DNA of 6,001 bases, taken from assembly GCA_025363495.1 (NCBI GenBank), contig JANYDR010000593.1:1-6001 (forward strand), read 5' to 3'. Shown in pieces: positions 5,542 to 6,001 of the stretch. The translations under genes and the position numbers were made by a program. The notes beneath the pieces are model-generated. The model was given only the letters and a program-made list of their open reading frames with translations, made no database searches and was not told where the DNA came from. Position 1 is the stretch's first letter; each line of letters begins with the position of its first letter. The DNA comes from Cyclobacteriaceae bacterium (GTDB taxonomy: Bacteria; Bacteroidota; Bacteroidia; Cytophagales; Cyclobacteriaceae).

Positions 5542-5733
5542 ATGCACTTTAAACAGACAGCCATGAAACTTAATAGAAGATATATCAGAAAAGGTTTTAA
5601 TGCAGCACTGATCACTTTATTATTTATCATAGCCAGGATTTATTCAATCGCAGTGAGCGAAAATAAAGCCGAGCAGTCTGACTTAGCCAAATTAATAAAC
5701 ACTGGTAAAATTGAGACAAGAACTAATTATTAA
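5542..5733 (+). CDS. Small single-pass membrane or exported protein, unrecognised
   Basis: This 63-residue ORF has a basic N-terminal part (MKLNRRYIRKGF if the second ATG at 5563 is used, giving 56 residues), one hydrophobic helix (AALITLLFIIARIYSIAV) and a short charged tail. The layout is that of a membrane-anchored peptide or an uncleaved signal. Neither ATG has a clear ribosome binding site, so the start is open. It follows the strong terminator and therefore needs its own promoter, which I could not identify. No family is recognised. Its short length makes a chance ORF possible, but the ordered basic, hydrophobic and polar pattern favours a real gene. Confidence 0.45.
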   Translation: MHFKQTAMKLNRRYIRKGFNAALITLLFIIARIYSIAVSENKAEQSDLAKLINTGKIETRTNY

Positions 5734-5755
5734 CATCTTATTAAATCATAACGAT

Positions 5756-5839
5756 ATGCAACTCAACCAGAATCAAAAAACAAATGCACTGATAGTAATT
5801 CTATTAATTGTATCTGCGATTTGCGGCTATTTGGTTTAA
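5756..5839 (+). CDS. Tiny 27-residue membrane peptide ORF
   Basis: An ATG at 5756, 22 nt after the preceding small ORF, opens a 27-codon frame. It has a polar N terminus (MQLNQNQKTN) followed by a hydrophobic helix (ALIVILLIVSAICGYLV) that reaches the stop. The architecture matches small bacterial membrane peptides, including type I toxins, and repeats the theme of the ORF just upstream. There is no visible Shine-Dalgarno sequence and no antisense RNA evidence. Its stop overlaps the stop of the leftward ORF by two bases. It may be a chance frame. Confidence 0.3.
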   Translation: MQLNQNQKTNALIVILLIVSAICGYLV

Positions 5840-6001
5840 TGCGAGTACGACTTCCAGATAATTCCCGAGCCAGTTTGATATTTTTTCGGAGGAATTTTTG
5901 GAAAGGCATTGAGGAATTTCTTGTCCAGGACTGGCCTTCGGCATTCTCCTAAAATACTTTTTGCATCCTCAACTGGAGATTCCGAGGTGGTTGACCATTT
6001 C
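5836..6001 (-). CDS. C-terminal end of an unrecognised ORF, cut by the window edge
   Basis: Read leftward from the window edge, one frame stays open for 54 codons to a TAA at 5836-5838, while the other two - strand frames stop early. The translation (SPVEDAKSILGECRRPVLD, then PKKYQTGSGIIWKSYSH at the end) has balanced composition and looks protein-like. No domain is recognised. The start lies beyond the window. It converges tail-to-tail with the 27-codon ORF, overlapping it by 3 bases. Positions 5934-5949 share a 16-bp exact match with the intergenic palindrome at 1150-1165, so part of this frame might be repeat-derived rather than gene sequence. Confidence 0.45.
   Translation of the reverse strand, partial: KWSTTSESPVEDAKSILGECRRPVLDKKFLNAFPKIPPKKYQTGSGIIWKSYSH

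Noticed and set aside
1..6001. tRNA or rRNA genes
   Set aside because: No cloverleaf with a TTC-type T arm and no rRNA core motifs were seen on either strand.

Overview
The window most likely comes from a member of the Bacteroidota, perhaps Cytophagales-like. The signs are an ECF sigma factor overlapped by a small multi-pass membrane protein gene, start codons with A/T-rich leaders and little Shine-Dalgarno signal, an exported PD40 beta-propeller protein of the kind common in that phylum, and GC-rich palindromic repeats in moderately AT-rich DNA. This placement is inferred from style and not from a marker gene.

Layout. (1) Positions 1-994, + strand: the 3' part of an ECF sigma-70 gene, overlapping by 11 nt a gene for a 189-aa four-helix membrane protein, with a candidate terminator near 1007-1035. 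(2) Positions 995-1748: 754 bp with no convincing gene but much structure. It holds a palindromic repeat with 8-bp ends (1049-1184), then a segment bracketed by a 14-bp direct repeat (1219-1232 and 1729-1742) that contains several hairpins. (3) Positions 1749-3961, - strand: a two-gene unit. The promoter-proximal gene encodes a 372-aa protein with a YbjN / type III chaperone-like domain near its N terminus. The second gene, 14 nt downstream, encodes a 359-aa trypsin/HtrA-like protease with an intact His-Asp-Ser triad, a zinc ribbon and a C-terminal domain that aligns by eye with the YbjN-like domain of its partner. (4) Positions 3962-4392: a divergent intergenic region with a possible decayed reading frame on the - strand and small dyads upstream of the next gene. 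(5) Positions 4393-5430, + strand: a secreted PD40-repeat protein followed by a strong hairpin terminator. (6) Positions 5542-5839, + strand: two very small single-helix membrane ORFs. (7) Positions 5836-6001, - strand: the C-terminal end of an unrecognised ORF that runs out of the window.

How the genes may work together. The sigma factor and membrane protein probably form a signalling pair, with the membrane protein a candidate sigma regulator. The protease and YbjN-like protein look like one functional unit. The protease has no signal peptide, membrane segment or PDZ domain, so it probably acts in the cytoplasm, and the shared domain suggests the two proteins bind each other or a common client. 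This pair is the best candidate in the window for an undescribed system. Its function cannot be read from sequence alone.
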